DNA of 64,000 nt, taken from the NCBI GenBank assembly GCA_030248215.1, contig JASANG010002954.1, forward strand, positions 124,001 to 188,000, written 5' to 3'. The translations under genes were made by a program, and so were the position numbers. The notes under the pieces are model-generated. The model had not been told where the DNA came from. It saw nothing but the letters and a program-made list of their open reading frames with translations, and did no database searches. Of this stretch, positions 32,004 through 43,361 are shown in pieces (position 1 is the stretch's first letter; the number at the start of each line of letters is the position of its first letter). The DNA is from Enoplolaimus lenunculus. Lineage: Eukaryota; Nematoda; Enoplea; Enoplida; Thoracostomopsidae.

Positions 32004-34500
32004 AATTCGTTAATGATAATTTTATCATTCAAATATTTTATCAGCAATAAAAGCAAACGAAAGTTAAAACGTTTTATAAACTTCGAACGCAAGTTATTAT
32101 TTAGAGTGCATTTGCAGTTAAAAACTGCGATACTAGTGAGCGATTGTAAATAATAAAATAATAAAATAAAAACAAAAAGTTTTAAAACGTTATAAAACTT
32201 GAAATACCATGCGCAAAATCGGTGCAGATTGACTCACGATTAATGTTATAATTGCAAAAATGCAATAAAATTGCACTGCGTTTGCACGCACGACTAATTT
32301 GGTTCAAGAATTTTTACGTACGCTTAATATTGAATAAATAGAACAGGGCTGTAAAACAGTAGTTTGAGCGTATTCTTAAGTCTAAAAGCATAAGCGCAAG
32401 AATGAGTTTTATACCTTGGCCTATTTCTAAGCCTAAGCAAAAAAATAGTCGGAAGCTTAAGCTTACTTTATTACAGTACTGCAGAAAAATATTCCGCTGT
32501 TAATCTTGATATGGGGCCTTATTCACATCAAAGCCTGTGACCAAACCTAAGCGCCTAGGCTAAGCTCAGGTGTTTCAAATTGTGAATCAACTACATTTGG
32601 TCACGATTGTTAGGTGTATTGTAATGCAACTTCCACATTAACATGCGTACAACAGGTGGCTTTTGAGGCTGGCAGTGTGATGGACACTGAAGTATTTTTC
32701 CTTTAGTATTCATCACACTGCCTCTCAAAATCAAATATGCACAAAGCCAAGCCAGTACATAAATGATAAGTGTGTACGCAGGGGGAACATAGTACAGATG
32801 TGTCCCCGAAAATTGTGGAAAGACGAGAAATAACACCCGTTTATATACAGGTTTGAGAATATACTTTTATAGGTTTTAAAATATGATTTAGGAACCCAAA
32901 AATTATTTCTGGCTACACTTCCTGCTAAAAATGGGTATATATTAGTAATTCTAGCAAGTATTTCAAGGGTTGAATGTCTGGTTCAATTAAAATTTTTTCC
33001 CAAAATCCAATAGCATAAACAACCATTTCCAAAGTTGAAAACAAAAATTCCAGCAAAATATAACAAAATTTGATCGAGTACAAAATCAAAATTTTCGAAA
33101 AATATTTTTGTTTTCAGCTCTAAAAATGGTATTTTAACCCTGCTAAATCCATAGTATTTTCATTGTAAACATAAATAAATAAACACGAAACTTTTTGTAT
33201 TAAAATAAAACAAAGCCAAAAAAATGACAAACTTTTTAGGATGAAATGTTTTTTAGACTTTAACCTAGTAAAATCCGTTTATTAAATGTGAACTAATCTG
33301 TTCATAACAAAAAGCCGCTGTAATTGGATTAGGACCGCGATGTGAATTTTGTTCTTATAATCTTTGAAATACAGGATGTCAGCGACAAAAAAACGTGGGC
33401 GGAAATGCCGCGTGGTAAAGCGCTATCCTCAAAGAATTTAAAATTTTAACAGTCCCTAAGTCTTTGAGTATCTTAACTTTGACAACCTTGTTTTTTAAGC
33501 TTAGCATAATTTGACAAATACATGAATTTCCGTTCAACAGGCAATTCTGTCTCAGTGAACGGCAATCAGATCGTAAATACGAAAATGGGTGTTTCAGCTT
33601 TAATAATAATACAGGTTTGCGGTTTAGCAACGGTCAAGTTTAGCTAAGTAATTTTGGTACTTTAACAAATTCCAAATTAATTTTTTAGCCAATTTTTAAA
33701 AACTGTAATAATAAACGACTGTTGTGAACCAACAACTTTGCACAGTTTAACCTGTATCGGTGACATGACATCGCTTAGGTTTATTTAGGCTTCGGCTACT
33801 GCTTCGGCCGTCAGGTACAAAAAATGCCCGCTTAATGTCAAACTTTGGGGCTTAGCTTTGCCCTTAGTGTTCGGGGGGTCAATTTTATATACGGGCCAGA
33901 ATGCGGTACACTGCAAAAAGTGTACATTTCTCAAATAAGCTACCTTAAAAAGTGTTTAAAAAATTGCAATTTTCAATCATATTTTCAAATGAAATCTTAT
34001 TTCTTTCTTTACCAAACAGTAATTAATCATCAGAAGCTATTTTTCTTGAAACATAACAGCACCACGGATCACCTATCAGCTGAATATGTTCATACTTTCA
34101 ATTTATGCCAACCTCCTTAATTTGCCACTATCCACAACAACTATTCAGTTTAAAGCTCTAAAACAAAAGTTGTCACAGTCACGCACCAGTATTGCACAAT
34201 AATTGCACTGCGATGCAACTGCAATTATTATATTGCGAAGTTTTGCTTTTGTAAACTGCAAATTCAAAACGATACCAAGCTTCAATAGCAACAAATTTGC
34301 AAATTTTAAAATCGTGTGAACAACTGCACAAGATATTAATTCCTTAGCTGACCGTTTAACGATGTAAAGTCATTTCAATACACCAAAGTGTTGTTTTAAA
34401 CGTTACTTTAGCTTTTAAGTAATTGATTAAACTTATTCTTAAATAAACATTACAGCAAAATATGTGTCAAATAATATTATATATATTTATGTACATAAGT
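32004..34500. other. intergenic with one decayed family A copy
   Basis: 32337-32518 is a worn family A copy (ATAGAACAGGGCTGTAAAAC...GATATGGGGCC). 32535-32600 contains a loose inverted pair TGTGACCAAA/TTTGGTCACG. The rest (to 34500) is AT-rich without recognised content. Confidence 0.4.
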
Positions 34501-34507
34501 ATACAAA

Positions 34508-34542
34508 CAAATAAATTAATATATATTCTAATATATATAATA

Positions 34543-34634
<92 letters not shown>

Positions 34635-34635
34635 T
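34508..34635 (+). repeat. (TA)n microsatellite
   Basis: Near-uninterrupted TA/ATATATGT repeat of about 125 bp. Open frames here are repeat translation. Confidence 0.95.
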
Positions 34636-35349
34636 ACAATAATTACATATTTGCAGATAATATTTAGACAGCTTTTGAAGTGTTTTGCAAAACTTAGCGA
34701 AATTTACACAATATAATGTATACATTCAGCAAAAAGTGTAGTTTTGAAGCAGTTTAAGAACCTGAAAACTATTTAATAACCGATGTATATACATCATCTC
34801 TGCGGATCCGCTAGAAAATTGATGGAGAATAAAACAGAGACAAAAGCTTTTAGCTGCCTACCAGCATCTCTCATTTGTTATTCCGTGAAATGTCACGACT
34901 CAAAACTTGTTAAGCAGCGTAGTATTGAATTATTAGTTTTTGTTTGAAAAGTTTAATAGTCAAAATATATGGCTTTTCTATGGTGTTTAGCGTAATTTTA
35001 TGATGAACTATGATTTGTTAGAAAGAACACACCTGGAAGCTAAAAAGAAACGTTTAGTGAAGGGTTACTGTACTATTTACGGGAAGGCAACACTTGTACA
35101 ACGAAAGGACCGGGCCAGTGGTCAGACGACGGCCGGAAGGCCTCAGCGTTGCCACTGAGGAACAGTTTTGCATCGTTGAAAAGTTTAACTGTCGTTTGTT
35201 TCAATATACTTTTGAATGTATGAGCTACAATTATGCTAATTTTTAGCAAGTTTTTATTCAATAATTGATTTTTCAACTTGAAATTGCTGATTGAGCTCCG
35301 ATTGAACTCACGAGATGCCGTCTCTGCGCTACTGTTATCGAGTTGAGAA
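34636..35349. other. intergenic, nothing recognised
   Basis: No repeat family or exon-like frame seen. Confidence 0.4.
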
Positions 35350-35541
35350 CACTGCAAAAAATGTTGAGTCAAATTGACTCACTCCGAAATAGGTTCTACG
35401 GGACTACACAAATTGAGTCAAAATTTGTGCGACTCAGTGAGTTGAATGTGACTCTGGTGGAGTCAAATTTTGACTCAATTTGCGTAGTCCCGTAGAGCCT
35501 ATTTCGGAAGGAGTCAATTTGACTCACCGTTTTTTGCAGTG
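35350..35541. mobile_element. family B foldback element, intact
   Basis: CACTGCAAAAAATGTTGAGT to TCACCGTTTTTTGCAGTG. The arms carry GGTTCTACGGGACTACAC / GTAGTCCCGTAGAGCC. About 190 bp; folds along almost its whole length. Confidence 0.9.
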
Positions 35542-35840
35542 AAGACTCGTGACTTTAAACTAAGTTGAGTAAACACCTTGTAAACTGTAGCAAATCGGAT
35601 CATGAATCAGTGTAAGTTTTGTAAAAGCATTTTCATGGTTTAAAGTTAAAGTCGAGTTTATGATCGGATTAAATTTGACAAATTTTAAACATTTTGTTCT
35701 GTTCAAATTTTGCAAGTTTCTCTTGTGTTAAAACGCGTGGACGTGTACATTTTAATCTCATTAAAATTTAAACCGCTTTTAATGGACAGTAGGGTGTAGC
35801 GGATAATATAGTTGGTAACAGGGGGGCACACTCGGGGACC

Positions 35841-36061
35841 CACTGTAAAAAATGGTGAGTCAAATTGACTGTCTCAGTTATAGGCTTTTCCTGACTATAC
35901 AAACTGGAGACAAATTCGACTCCGCCAGAAATAAATTCGACTCGCTGAGCGATTCAGTAAATCGAATTTGACACTGACGGAGTCGAATTTTGACTCAGTT
36001 TGTGTAGTCAGGAAAAGCCTATTTCGGAGAGAGTAAATTTGACTCACCATCTCTTGCAGTA
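35841..36061. mobile_element. family B foldback element
   Basis: CACTGTAAAAAATGGTGAGT to CTCACCATCTCTTGCAGTA; arms with GGCTTTTCCTGACTA / TAGTCAGGAAAAGCC. More worn than the copy at 35350. Confidence 0.82.
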
Positions 36062-36179
36062 CAGGGGGCATATCGTACCTCAATATAAAATTAATATACT
36101 ACCTCTATCAGTCCTTGTTATAACGATTTACCATCGCTGCTATACTCGTGTATAATACCTGAAATTTTATTAGTATTTG

Positions 36180-36905
36180 GGACAATGTTACCTTTAAAAG
36201 CCGTGACAGTTTCTGGTGGGTGTCAAAAACAAGACTTAGATTCTAGACTACTCTTTTAGCTTAGGCTTAGGTTCAGGTTTTTTAAAATCAGATTTCGCCA
36301 AAAAAAATTGTTCAAACATTAACTTTGCAGCAATAATTGTCGCCAAACCGCATGCACGTAAAATCGCTACTTCTTGTGCGATTTTTGCAAAATTTGCTAA
36401 ATTAAAACCAAGTGGTCTACGAACATATATATGTGCTTTTGGAGGTGTCTTGGCGTACGTTATGTATAAATGCTGCAAACAAATAGTGAAGAAAATATTT
36501 GTTGTGTAAAGGAAATACCACAAAATACAATAATGGTTATTGGGACGGAAAGGTGCCTAAACCTCGATGAACCCATCTTTGGCATCGTGTCTGTATAAAG
36601 TGAACTTGTTTGATGATGAACGAAAGAATAAGCTATTTGCTCATTCCATGTCGACAATACAGTTGTTTGCTTACCGAAATTTGAATACCGCTGGCCGTTT
36701 GAGCTGTTGAAATTAGTTGAGAAAAAACTTTAATTGGTGCCAAAAGGATAGAAAATTTGGCCCATGTATAGAACAAGGCCGGATCGTTTTCCTGCGGTGC
36801 TGTAATAGCGTAAGTTAAGCTTTAGACTAACGTTTTTGCTTAGGCTTAGGCATAGGCTTAGGTATAGGCTCATTCTTAGACCTAGACTTAGAAATATGCT
36901 TTTTA
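36180..36905 (-). mobile_element. two truncated family A copies
   Basis: 36186-36280 keeps GTTTCTGGTGGGTGTCAAAA and AGCTTAGGCTTAGG (GTTACTTTAA subtype). 36759-36905 starts GGCCCATGTATAGAACAAGG and stops after the second repeat block. The sequence between has no recognised content. Confidence 0.6.
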
Positions 36906-37182
36906 AGTTTTTCTTAACTTTTCGGTATCAATTTATGTTTTACAAGTGAAATACTTCTCAAAATATTGTCTCTTAAGCGGAATGTTATCGCGGAATGTTA
37001 TCGGTTATTATTTGTTATCAACTGTTATAAATACGTAGCTCTTTGAGTTTCAAAAAACATTGTAAATTTTTAAGACACCATTTTTCGTTCAAGTTCTAAA
37101 ATAAAAATAATGTTAACTCTAAAATAAACTTAAATTCTTTTCGCCAAAATTATACCGAAGCGGCTGCTACCTTGAATACCTT

Positions 37183-37327
37183 GGCTAATGCATTGATCAG
37201 GAACGTAACACTAATTAGTATAAATATATTCCTAAGCTAAATCGTAAGCAAAAAGAAGTGTAAAGCTTATTATGGTTACTTTATTGCAGTCCCGCGGAAA
37301 AACGATCCGCTCCTGATCCCATGGACC
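37183..37327 (+). mobile_element. family A element, short and decayed
   Basis: GGCTAATGCATTGATCAGG to GATCCCATGGACC, flanked by AATACCTT and AATATTTT (6 of 8). Confidence 0.6.
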
Positions 37328-37816
37328 AATATTTTGAAGAAAAATTGTTCACGTTAACAACCAACAGAAAAGTCGTGAGTTCTCGGACAGATTCCGACCG
37401 GATATACTGCTACAGTAAGACTTTCATTGTTTTCCGGTATTATTTACTTTCGTGATTGCGTGACTTATTATACTTTATCACCAACAGGGGGTGTTAATTA
37501 ATGGTCTCTAGTACCCTTACCCTTATAACCGTCAATATATTTAAAATATCAGATTACAAAAATCAATTTAAATATATTTCGCGAAACGATAATGGCCTGA
37601 AATCGGTCGAATTTCTAAATTTAACACTAAAATTTGAGTTTATTTTACCTAAAATCAAACAATATTTACAGTTTTCAGTATATTAATGGCTTCCTAAACG
37701 GGTGTTATGATTGCTTACAATCAGGAATATATGATATGTATATAAACACGGACGCGTGGTACGGTCAGAGTGTGTAAATATATGTCGTGTCACAAACAGC
37801 TATTTGTCCTATGTCC

Positions 37817-38345
37817 ATATTCTCAAACGTGCGTAGCACCTATGACCAGTTACCGATAATAAATTTAAAATCGGCTAACTGAGACCTTCAAAATTTGGCA
37901 AATTTTGCATTAGTGATTGGTCCTACTTATGAGCTAAAGTTAGACGTTTGTGGCTGCTTCAGCTCGCTTGTACGAAAATTTATTACTGCCTGGAGATAGG
38001 TTCTACACATTTTTGAAAATGCGGCCAATGTAAAGAACAGGCGCGGAACATTATTATGAGCATATTCCTAAAGCCTAAGCCTAAGAATGAGCTTATTCCT
38101 AAGCCTAAGCATAAGCGAAAGAATGAGCTTATTCCTAAGCCTAAGCGTAAGAATGAGCTTATTCCTAAGCCTAAGCCTAAGCCTAAGAATGAGCTTATTC
38201 CTAAGTCTAAGCATAAAGCGTAAGAATGAGTTTATTCCTAAGCCTAAGCTTAAACCTAAGCCAAGCAAAAAATTATTCTAAAGCTTAAGCTTACTCTATT
38301 CTACTCCCACAGAAAAACGTTCCGCTCCTGATGGACCGATAATGC
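37817..38345 (+). mobile_element. family F fragment followed by a complete family A element
   Basis: 37817-38020 has both family F ends (CATATTCTCAAACGTGCGTA; TTCTACACATTTTTGAAAAT). Family A at 38023-38337 (GGCCAATGTAAAGAACAGG to GCTCCTGATGGACC) inserted at its very edge, between GAAAATGC (38015) and GATAATGC (38338). Five repeat blocks separated by GAATGAGCTTATTC. Confidence 0.78.
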
Positions 38346-38451
38346 AAGCCCTGGTTAGCGTAAACAGTTCCTAGAACAAGACGAATTTTTAAGCTATTCA
38401 GAATAGCGATTAAATCTTTAAAATTCGACATTCAAATTTTTTTGCTCTTGG

Positions 38452-38526
38452 ACAGGCCTAAAAGACTTAGGCCTAGACTTAGAAATATGCGTATACCACT
38501 GCTACAGCACTGTTCTATGCATTGGC
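38452..38526 (-). mobile_element. family A right-end fragment
   Basis: GACTTAGGCCTAGACTTAGA through CACTGTTCTATGCATTGGCC. Confidence 0.65.
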
Positions 38527-38875
38527 CCAATACATTTTATAAACTATATTCAATGCTTTATCGCATTACTGATGTTACGCTTCCGATTTGACATAAACAC
38601 CATTAAATTCAGCGAGATACTTGATGGATTCGAACACGTGTGTGGGCGTCTTATTGATTAGTAAAGATCCAAAGTTTAAGATTTAAAGCATATTGGGTCA
38701 AAAGGTGACAATATACACAGTGTTAACGCTTTATAGTATTGACGGCCGTATTGAAAATATTATTAATTCACTCTCAAATCTGAGTAAATTTTGCAAATTT
38801 CTATTGATAATGAAATTAAAATGGCTTTTTAAAACAAATATACTCGAAAATACATTATTGTCTCAATTATTGGTG

Positions 38876-39310
38876 GTAAAGTGTGAATTGAATTAAAATG
38901 GCAGTTAATACATCAAATCACATACGTTCAACATGTGCGAGTCTATCTCGTCTCCATCCATTTAACAACTGAAGTGTTTGTTTTTAGACGATTACAGTCT
39001 CACTTAGCTACCACATTTTCGCGGATTTGAAAGCTAACACTATTGAGCAGATTATTCATTAATACGGTATTGGGGACCTTTAAAACAAAGTTTTCTATAT
39101 TTATGAGTAAAATGTGAATTGAATAAATGGCAGTTTATAACAAATCACATACGTTCAACATGTGCGAGCTATCTCGATTCCATCCAACAACTGAAGTGTT
39201 TATTTTGAGACAAATAATAAAGTACAAAACACTTAGCTACCACATTTTCGCGGATTTGAAAGCTAACACTATTCTGCAGATTATTCATTAATACGGTGTT
39301 GGTGGACCTA
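38876..39310 (+). repeat. direct tandem duplication, about 230-bp unit
   Basis: The segment TGTGAATTGAATTAAAATGG ... GATTATTCATTAATACGG (38881-39068) recurs at 39114-39296 with a few small indels; both contain CACATACGTTCAACATGTGC and TTTTCGCGGATTTGAAAGCT. Confidence 0.88.
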
Positions 39311-39816
39311 CACAGTTTTGTAAATTCAAGAAAAGTTAAGTTTTCTGAACCTGTGAATTGAAAGTTAGGTTGATGGGCCTATAATCTTAACAGTTTACGT
39401 TGTTTTGGTTTGCCATAATTTATTCGCTGTTAAATTATTAAGGATCTATTTTATAGAAGAAAATATTTTAGTTAAATTCTTGAATGTGTTTACTTAATCT
39501 ATTGTAAATTTCACATTTGTAATCCTTAATTGAGTACAGTTTAATTGATTATTATTTAGCAGACAACGACACACACGCGTCCCGGCTGTTTGCCTCCCAG
39601 GGTGTCAAGTAAACGAAATTAATGCTTGTGAGAAAATATTTGCATATGAAAGGGGTGGGAAGTTGTAAAATTCCTTATTTTTTCTCATGAAACTGTATTT
39701 GTGAAACTTAAAAGTTTGAAGATGACTTACTTAAAGCTGCTCATCATTTAAGTAACACAAAATGTGCTTGAATTTAGTGCGTACAAAACTCCTTCGTAAC
39801 TTAATATAAACCCGGC

Positions 39817-40147
39817 GACTAATGTTACATTGAGGGGCGTAACAGTAGGATAAGCAAATCTGGCCCATGCATAGAACAGCACCGGAACAGTAGTATAAGC
39901 GTATTCCTAAGCCCACGCCTAAATCTAAACCTAAGCGTAAGGATGAGCTTAGACCTAAGCCTAAGTAAGGGAAAAATTTAGTCTAAGCTTACTCTAGTAC
40001 AATTCGCCATAAAACGTTGCGGCTCTGTTCTATACATGGACCACAAATCTTAAGCCTAAGCCTAAGCAAAAAATATTCCAAATCTTAAAAGTTCACTCTA
40101 TTATAGTCCCGCGAAAAAATTGTCAGTCCTTCAAAGTGACACAGGCC
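39817..40147 (+). mobile_element. family A element (GTTAC subtype) carrying another family A element
   Basis: Outer copy: GACTAATGTTACATTGAGGGGCG at the left, CAAAGTGACACAGGCC at the right. Its interior is interrupted at 39862-40032. Confidence 0.75.
39862..40032 (+). mobile_element. inner family A element (GTATAGAACAGG subtype)
   Basis: GGCCCATGCATAGAACAGC to CTGTTCTATACATGGACC, flanked by GCAAATCT (39854-39861) and ACAAATCT (40033-40040). The insertion order gives the relative age of the two subtypes. Confidence 0.85.
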
Positions 40148-40683
40148 ACTGATGTTATATCTTGATGTACAAACTTTAGTATCAGGCTAAATTAACTTGA
40201 CTTTATGGTATGCCTTATTTCGAAAATACAATTGTTTGCGTATAGAATTTGACAATTTTCACAAAACGCAAGCTTGTCAAAATTTGATTTCAAACGATAT
40301 ATAATGCAACCATGTTCCAGTTTTTTTCCGCACGTTGAATATGAAACTGTTGTTTACTATGCTGAAAATACAAGAAATACACGTAAATGCACTTGAATTA
40401 ATTCAAATTGTCCGAATTAACTCTGAATCGCTCAACAACATGTGTTCCAATTGTTTGATCAAAATACACGGGCTAGAAGTTTAAGCGACTTGCAACTGCG
40501 TTCACAGATGTCAAACAAGCTGCATCGAATCGTATATAATTCGTCTAACGCTTTGACAAACTTGTTATGGGGAAAAGGGGAAGGAAAGATCTTGGGACGT
40601 TAAAAAACCGAATTTTTCAAAAATTTAAATTTGGGTGTGGAATGATCAGGAAAGGACATGAGAAGCTCAAATATGAAAAAAAT

Positions 40684-40881
40684 GGCCAATGTAAAGAACA
40701 GGGCCGGAACAGTATTATAAGCATATTCCAAAGTCTAAGTTTAAGCCTAAGCCTAAGCCTATATCTAAGTGTAAGAAAGAGTTTATTCGTAAGCCTAAGC
40801 CAAGCAAAAAATAGTTTAAAGCTTGTTTATTCTATTGCAGTCCCACGGAAACACGTTTCGCCTCTGATCTTTATATGGGTC
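40684..40881 (+). mobile_element. family A element just downstream of the CLK stop
   Basis: GGCCAATGTAAAGAACAGGG to CTGATCTTTATATGGGTC. It lies 86 bp past the CLK stop codon on the transcript side and so probably within its 3' untranslated region. Confidence 0.72.
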
Positions 40882-40966
40882 ATTTGAGTTATAGGTGCTT
40901 ATAAAATCGTTTCGAATCCTGCTGTTTTAAGCCAACATGATTCTTGATTTTTTTGCTTTTTTCGTG

Positions 40967-43361
40967 TCACAATCTGACGTCAGTGGTTTCCGAAAATGTC
41001 GGATAAAACGTTTCGTCTTCTTGCGTTGTTGGAACGACGTCATCAAAACAATCGTCATCAACTGACAATTCGTAACTACCAATGTCATTAAAGCCAATCA
41101 AATTTTGATTGGCTGAGAATGACGTTGTTGGTGACGAAGGGTCGGTGAATGACGTCATTTGTGTTCTTGTTTGGTTTGTTGTAATGTTTGTGAATGGTAC
41201 TAGGTGTTCGGTTGGCACATGGTTTATTTTGGTGAATATTGTTGTGTCGGGGTTGTTTTGAGATGGCTCTAGTGATTCTTTCTTGCTTCTTTCGGTTATG
41301 GTTGACATATTGCGGTATATTTGAGTCGGTGTATTTGCTATCGTTTGTATTGCAATTTCTTCTTCAGTTGTTGTTGGTGTTAATGTTGTTGTTGCTGCTG
41401 CTACGTATGTTGCTTTTGCTGTTGTTCTTGTTGTTGTAGTTGTTGACGTTGTCGTTGCTGCTGCTGTTGTTGCTGTTGTTGTTATTGTTGTTGTGGTTGT
41501 AGTAGTAGTAGTAGTTGATAGTGATTTCGTTGAAATCGATGACGATGTTGTTGACAAAGGACTGCCTGAGTTTTCTGCCGATGGTTCGGTGATTTTAGCT
41601 GATGCTGAAGCTATTGATAATACTACAGCGGTTCGGGATGACTCTTTGCCTAATGACAATTTGGTTCTAAATTCTGAGTCGGGTCGCTGCTTTTTATCGC
41701 TGGTTAGGGTTCCTGAATTTTGCGGAGTTTGGCTTAAAACCGAGATTTCGCCAGTTGACACTTGCGCAGATTGTGCGGGAAGATGGTAGTCGGTATCTTT
41801 GAAGTTCGGGCTGCTTTTTGACGGCGCCATCTGTGTCTTGAGGCTGCTTAGGTTACTTGTGTGTGGTTGAGGGGATAAACTATCTTCAGGTAACGATTGT
41901 TCTTCTATCGATGGACGGCTTTGTTCAGAATGATCATCGTTTGGTTGAAACTTTTGCGGAATGCAGTCTTTAAATCCATCCCTAGATTGATTGCAAGCTG
42001 TGTCGGCATCTTCAAAGCTATCTTGTTTTATTTCGTCGTTTTTGGTTTCCCATTTTGAAAATCCTATGACGTTGCCGCGTTGTTGAATTGTTTGATTTAA
42101 TACAGTTTCTCCAACTTTGTCGCGTTCTTGTGACGCCTGACGCAATTCAAATTTGAGCATTATTTTTCGCGGAATTGGGGACTCAAAAAATTCGATTTCG
42201 TCTTCCTCTGGTTCAAAGCTGGATTCGAAATCTTCCGCTTGTTTCACCGGTTGTCTCGAATTTATCACAGAATTATCACATTGTCTTTGCAGCGCAGTTG
42301 AACCACAGGCATGAGTATCGTCATTGTCATTTGTTACGCTGGATTCTTGACTGAAATTAGTCAATTTCGACGGTGTTCTCGTTTCTTTGACATCTGATTC
42401 CGCGAAACTGTCCTCAATATCGTTGCTGGATCCAGTTTTGTCTGCTTTCCGCAGGTCTTTGTTAGTCTCGTATGTGCTCATCGAATAATTTCCCTCGCGA
42501 TTTGGATAATTGTCGGCTTGGTTTTCAAGACGACGCAAATCTGTGTCGTTATCATCATCTTCTTCTGCTTCATCGTCACTTTCATCACCATCATCGATAC
42601 TTTGAAATTCTTCAAGAATCAATGCTTCGTGAAAGTTGCCGCCGTTGTTGTTTATGGACCTGGTATTTATATCGTCTTTGATGCAGCCGCTACCTTGCGA
42701 TATATTGTCTTTGAAGTTGACAACTTTACTCGCGTGCGACTGCGTCATCTCGTGTTCTTTGAAGTTGACATCATTGTTGTTCGCCGACCATTTCCTCATA
42801 TCATCTTTGATGTTGCCGACGTTGCCCATTTCCGACTCTTTCATTTGGTTATGTTTAAAATTGCCGCTTTTGACACCGTTGTGATATTTGTCGTTTTCGC
42901 CGTTCAATTCTGCAGTTTCGACGTGATTATTTATCGTTGTTTGATATTCGTTGGTTCGTCGTTCTGAGTTTGACCAACGGCTATCGGCTGATTTGGAACT
43001 TTTTCGACTTGAATTCATACTTTGCGTCCACAATGGTAAAAATTCTGTTTGTCGTCGCTTTCTGTTGTCGTCGTTGCTTGCTCGTCTTGTTGTTTGTTGG
43101 TTTTGATTGTTGCTCTGATTCAATCTTTGTTGATTGATGTTTGTTGATGTTTGTTCTTGTTGGTCTCGATCTGTTGCAGCAGTAGGATTTTTGGCACGCT
43201 GCCGTTTAGGGTAAGTTTCTTGTTGTTGCATATGCAGTTGTTCCAGCAGCTGTTGTTGTTTATGTTTTTGTTGTTGTTGATGATTTTCGTTTAGCATTTG
43301 ATGCATGCAACGTGCGTTGTATTCTTCGAGTCGCTGTTGTTCTAAATCTTGTTCGTAAAAT
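40967..43361 (-). CDS. clk: CLK exon 13, about 800-residue C-terminal tail
   Basis: Starts (R)[18 protein letters not shown] after acceptor AACTTTTCAG and stays open for 797 residues to the stop at 40969-40967. The tail is Gln/His-rich at first, then Asn/Ser/Asp/Glu-rich with [19 protein letters not shown], later a long Thr tract (complement of 41400-41520), and ends ETTDVRL. No domain is recognisable, and family kinases normally end close to the domain. That the frame stays open for 2.4 kb in AT-rich DNA with consistent low-complexity codon use argues it is translated. Confidence 0.85.

Noticed and set aside
41239-43137. Several plus-strand frames opposite CLK exon 13.
   Set aside because: Antisense shadows of the low-complexity tail.
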